A DNA stretch of 44,726 nt, taken from positions 1 through 44,726 of the forward strand of contig NZ_FQZY01000033.1 in assembly GCF_900142165.1 (NCBI RefSeq), read 5' to 3'. Under the pieces are notes generated by a model that did not search any database, was not told the origin of the DNA, and saw only the letters and a program-made list of their open reading frames with translations. The translations under genes were made by a program, and so were the position numbers. Below are positions 42,155 to 44,726 of the stretch, piece after piece (the first letter of the stretch is position 1; every line of letters starts with the position of its first letter). The DNA comes from Hespellia stercorisuis DSM 15480. Its GTDB lineage: Bacteria > Bacillota > Clostridia > Lachnospirales > Lachnospiraceae.

Positions 42155-42212
42155 ACTGTGATATACCACAAGGATGTATGAGAGATAAAGGAAAGATAGA
42201 GCAAAGATAAAG

Positions 42213-42254
42213 AAAGAGGGCATACAGAAAATCAAATTTCTGTATGCCCTCTTT
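42213..42254. terminator. Bidirectional rho-independent terminator
   Basis: AAAGAGGGCATACAGAAA (42213-42230) pairs perfectly over 18 bp with 42237-42254, loop ATCAAA. It lies between the convergent LspA-like and DUF975 genes and has A/T tails suitable for both strands. Confidence 0.88.
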
Positions 42255-42284
42255 GGGACAGGTATCCTGTGCAAATCTACAAAC

Positions 42285-43064
42285 CTATTGATACATTGTG
42301 TTTCCTACCTGTGGAAAATATCCAGGAAGCTCTTCGGCAGTAGCGATTCCACGCTGCAGGGCATTCTCACGCAGTACGGCATAGAGACGTGTTCTGGTGG
42401 CGTCAATGTAAGGCTGAACATAGAAAAGTCCGACAATACCACAGGTGATACCAGACAAGATATACCATGGAATAAAGGAGAGGTCCAGCACAAAGGTATT
42501 CCATTTCTGCCCATTCATAGTCTGTCTGCTGATTTCAAATACTCTCTTTTGATCCAGGTGCGGATTCTCGGCGAGAATATATTCCATCATCCAGTAAGAG
42601 TAGCCCTTTACAATACCGGGAACAATGAGAAGCAGTGTCCACAGTGTAATGAAAAGATTTTTTAAAAACATGGTGAGAACGACATTTCCGTAACGATGCT
42701 CTTTGAAGCTGTAGCCGAGTCGGTTCAGCTGCCCCGGAGCAAACTGGTTCTCCAGATAAAATCTGCGCCCGCCGATATAAATCGGAGTGAACACGAAAAT
42801 AGAAAGTATAATACCGATCAGCGCAACGACTGAAGCGACAGCCAGTATTGCAGTTGCGAAAATGGTTGATGAAGCATCGCCGGCCGTTGTGGCATCTGTC
42901 GTCGAAGAGATGGTTGTGTCATGGTCTTGGGCATACCTGCCGGCACTGCCGCCGGAACTGCTGACCATACATATGGACAAAATGAGAGATACCAGTACGC
43001 ATAGCCAGTAATTGCGTTTGAAATCAACTTTCCCCTGTTCTTTTAGTTGTAATCTGTTCCACAT
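42285..43064 (-). CDS. DUF975 family membrane protein
   Basis: This protein of about 259 residues starts at 43064 (MWNRLQLKEQGKVDFKRNYW), with GGAGG just upstream on the minus strand. The frame continues 18 residues further back without support. It has about five hydrophobic segments, and an outer loop rich in Ser/Thr/Gly (SSSGGSAGRYAQDHDTT). The cytoplasmic-side motifs GGRRFYLEN, FKEHRYGNVVLTMFLKN and VPGIVKGYSYWMMEYILAENP are family marks. Function is unknown. Confidence 0.82.
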   Translation of the reverse strand: MWNRLQLKEQGKVDFKRNYWLCVLVSLILSICMVSSSGGSAGRYAQDHDTTISSTTDATTAGDASSTIFATAILAVASVVALIGIILSIFVFTPIYIGGRRFYLENQFAPGQLNRLGYSFKEHRYGNVVLTMFLKNLFITLWTLLLIVPGIVKGYSYWMMEYILAENPHLDQKRVFEISRQTMNGQKWNTFVLDLSFIPWYILSGITCGIVGLFYVQPYIDATRTRLYAVLRENALQRGIATAEELPGYFPQVGNTMYQ

Positions 43065-43180
43065 AATTTTTATTCCTCCATAATGATATATTTTCAAGTT
43101 ATTAAAAAAGTATAACATTTTTATAAAGACTTGTCACGCTTGAATAGAAACGCCCGAACATTTGTCTCTGACTGTGGAAT

Positions 43181-43216
43181 AAAAAAAGGAACTGCCGTAT
43201 GTGGCAACTCCTTTTT
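43181..43216 (-). terminator. Terminator of the 12-alpha-HSDH-like gene
   Basis: On the minus strand AAAAAGGA, a GT mismatch, TGCC, loop ACATAC, GGCA, GT, TCC then seven T. It lies 35 bp behind the stop codon of the dehydrogenase gene. Confidence 0.7.
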
Positions 43217-43250
43217 ATGTGCATGGTCTTGAATGAAAAGAGAGCCAGCC

Positions 43251-44054
43251 CTATGGTCTCTGTCCGGAACCGCCCTGAAGTTCGAGCGTCTCGCCTGACA
43301 TATACTTGAAGTCCGGCGTTGCAAGCTGTACGCATACGCGTCCAATATCATTTTCCGGATGACCGAAGCGTCCCATTGGGATGCCATGGATGTTCTTTTC
43401 ATACGCTTCTGGCTGGTATTCTTTCCACTTCTCGAGCTGTGCGGTGTAAGCCAGTGGGCACACGACATTGATGTTGATGTTGTCCTTGCCCCATTCTGTA
43501 GCAGCAACACGCGTGAGTCCGCGGATTCCTTCTTTGGCAGCGGCATAAGAGCACTGACCGAAGTTGCCGAACAGTCCGGCACCGGAAGCAAAGTTGATTA
43601 CGGAGCCCTGTGTCTCTTTGAGATATGGGTAGCACTCACGCATATAGAGAAATGCGGAATATAGACCAGAATAAATGGCAAGATCGAACTGCTCCATGGT
43701 GTGGTCTGCCAGAGTGACACCGGAAGCAGAAGCCTGTGCATTGTTGACCAGAACATCGATTTTTCCAAAGGTCTCGACCGCCTTTGCGATCACGGCTTTG
43801 GTGCTTGCCTCATTGTCGCCGCCTGCGCTGATGTCAGCCTGAACAGGAAGTACCCTCACTCCATAAAGACGCTCCAGTTCTTCTTTGGCATCTTCCAGCT
43901 TCTGGACATTTCTCCCGGTGAGAACAAGATTTGCGCCTTCTTTTGCGTAAGCGGTCGCGATGCCGTAGCCGATTGCACCGATGTCACCGGCTTTGGTCAT
44001 TGCTTTTCCACCGCCGGTGATGATAGCGACTTTTCCTTCTAATAATTTTCCCAT
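43251..44054 (-). CDS. SDR dehydrogenase, candidate NADP-dependent 12-alpha-hydroxysteroid dehydrogenase
   Basis: This 267-residue SDR has an unusual extended cofactor loop, TGGGKAMTKAGDIGAIGYG (13-31), and Asn-Asn-Ala-Gln (NNAQASASG, 104-112) in place of NNAG. Catalytic residues are Ser157, Tyr170 and Lys174. From memory, the blocks YAKEGANLVLTGRN, ERLYG, NNAQASASG, YYMRECYPYLKETQG-type and ATEWGKDNI, and the end MSGETL...GGxGQRP, closely match the bile-acid 12-alpha-HSDH described from clostridial group P. That enzyme oxidises the 12-hydroxyl of cholate. GAAGGAGG precedes the ATG. It is monocistronic, with TACAAT (minus strand, 44098-44093) as likely -10. Confidence 0.8.
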   Translation of the reverse strand: MGKLLEGKVAIITGGGKAMTKAGDIGAIGYGIATAYAKEGANLVLTGRNVQKLEDAKEELERLYGVRVLPVQADISAGGDNEASTKAVIAKAVETFGKIDVLVNNAQASASGVTLADHTMEQFDLAIYSGLYSAFLYMRECYPYLKETQGSVINFASGAGLFGNFGQCSYAAAKEGIRGLTRVAATEWGKDNININVVCPLAYTAQLEKWKEYQPEAYEKNIHGIPMGRFGHPENDIGRVCVQLATPDFKYMSGETLELQGGSGQRP

Positions 44055-44175
44055 AATAATACCTCCTTCAAAAGATTAAATGTAGTAATAATATTGTAGC
44101 ACACGGAAAGAAAAAGAACACTTTAATCTTTATTTTAACAAGCAGCAGGATGATTGTTGGCACTGTTTCACTATC

Positions 44176-44236
44176 ATCCTCAGTCCATCGCTTAGTGCAC
44201 GATACATTTGACGAGGGGGGGGACGCTTATCTGAAA
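44176..44236 (+). repeat. Degenerate relic resembling the inner part of the inverted repeat
   Basis: The stretch CATCGCTTAGTGCACGATAC, then CATTTGACGAGGGGGGGACG, then CTTAT aligns loosely, at about 60 percent, with the CCACTTAGTGC...CACTTGAAGTGGGGGAATGCTTA hairpin of 30384-30548. It is probably an old copy of the same repeat family. The rest of 44055-44542 holds no supported gene; an imperfect stem (TACCTC...GAGGTA, 44471-44536) precedes the last gene. Confidence 0.35.
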
Positions 44237-44542
44237 CTGCTGTGCGGAGATAAATTCCTGTTCGGGCCTGCTGCTCAGAAAAGCTGGCCTGGGGGCTTCG
44301 ACAGTAAAAACTCAGAAACGGTCTTTCAAAATGAAGTATATGATGTTAGACTATTGGATAAGGATATCCGCAGATACTAATGAAAAGGTGCTGTCGATTG
44401 AGAATTTAGGAAAGTTATATTAGGAGCTTCCTGTATACTTTAAAGAGTAAAGGGAATTGACCAAAAAGAATACCTCAGGTAAATTTAGATTATTACTGAC
44501 CGGGAAGTTGGTAAAAAATCTAAATCACGAGAGGTATCTAAG

Positions 44543-44726
44543 ATGAATAGTAAAACAAGAAAGACAAAAAAGCAAGCAAGTGTAGTGAAATTCGAAATGA
44601 ATGTTCTGTCAAAGGATGAAATCGCTAAGCGGATTAAATCTATTGAAGAAAATCTCAAAGCATCAACGTGGAGAGAATTGGAAATACAAGGTAAATTTGC
44701 TAAGAATGACAAACTCTCTTTCATCT
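44543..44726 (+). CDS. 5' end of an unidentified gene (runs off the window)
   Basis: ATG 44543 opens a frame of 61 codons to the window edge, with AGAGGT 8 bases upstream. The start is lysine-rich (MNSKTRKTKKQASVVKFEMN), followed by a charged helical segment (LSKDEIAKRIKSIEENLKAS). The leader can fold into a hairpin (44471-44536). I do not recognise the family; a mobile-element protein is possible given the repeat relic nearby, but this is unproven. Confidence 0.5.
   Translation, partial: MNSKTRKTKKQASVVKFEMNVLSKDEIAKRIKSIEENLKASTWRELEIQGKFAKNDKLSFI

Noticed and set aside
41042-42274. Long open frame (410 codons) on the minus strand
   Set aside because: It is antisense to the zinc-ribbon and LspA-like genes, has no ribosome site, and its composition (many Cys, His, Arg) is typical of a shadow frame.
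44150-44380. 76-codon plus-strand frame
   Set aside because: It has no ribosome site and overlaps the decayed repeat; likely chance.

Overview
The window looks like a chromosomal segment of an anaerobic, spore-forming Firmicute of the Lachnospiraceae type (Blautia, Dorea or Mediterraneibacter-like gut commensal). This rests on protein character: CotF-like spore coat proteins, a Csp-like subtilase, Rpn-type PD-(D/E)XK proteins and paired MarR/ABC exporters. AGGAGG ribosome binding sites and consensus TTGACA/TATAAT promoters also fit. The species cannot be fixed from the sequence alone.

Region by region: (1) 1-4781 is a plant-glycan operon. An IS66 transposase tail abuts a GPH sugar transporter that lacks a normal start, followed by an HPr/Crh-like protein, a GH5 beta-glucanase-like enzyme and a GH43 beta-xylosidase-like enzyme. 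(2) 5044-6968 holds a lone PTS IIA and a sorbose-1-phosphate-reductase-like dehydrogenase with no IIB/IIC. (3) 7203-10116 holds glmS, a TRIC-type channel and a small unknown protein. (4) 10355-17911 is an antimicrobial-peptide defence island: a LanFEG-type ABC transporter with response regulator and kinase (CprABC-KR-like), then an ECF sigma factor, an overlapping membrane protein and a second ABC transporter. (5) 18056-19427 holds an SDR and two spore-coat proteins. (6) 19635-22196 holds a membrane-anchored MerR regulator and a membrane-anchored MutS-like ATPase. (7) 22263-24864 holds a BirA-controlled bioY, a DUF1284 protein, a radical SAM protein and a membrane protein.

(8) 25331-36982 holds two paralogous MarR-ABC-ABC exporter operons. 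Between them lies a 2.04 kb segment (30384-32426) bounded by 165 bp inverted repeats. It carries an HD phosphohydrolase and an Rpn/PD-(D/E)XK protein. A decapitated, frameshifted DUF1905 gene begins exactly at its right edge. (9) 37065-39801 holds an aldose-1-epimerase-like gene and a Csp-like subtilase, separated by a 102 bp perfect palindrome. (10) 39827-44054 holds an aromatic-acid-exporter-like protein, a zinc-ribbon protein, an LspA-like protein, a DUF975 protein and an SDR that closely resembles bile-acid 12-alpha-hydroxysteroid dehydrogenase. (11) 44055-44726 holds a degenerate repeat relic and the start of an unidentified gene.

The strongest items for a second look are the inverted-repeat unit with the Rpn and HD genes, the perfect palindrome, the large palindromic element at 24914-25077, the membrane-tethered MerR and MutS-like pair, the orphan LanFEG-RK plus ECF-ABC island, the in-frame 45 bp tandem repeat in an exporter, and the candidate 12-alpha-HSDH. 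No tRNA, rRNA or CRISPR array was seen.
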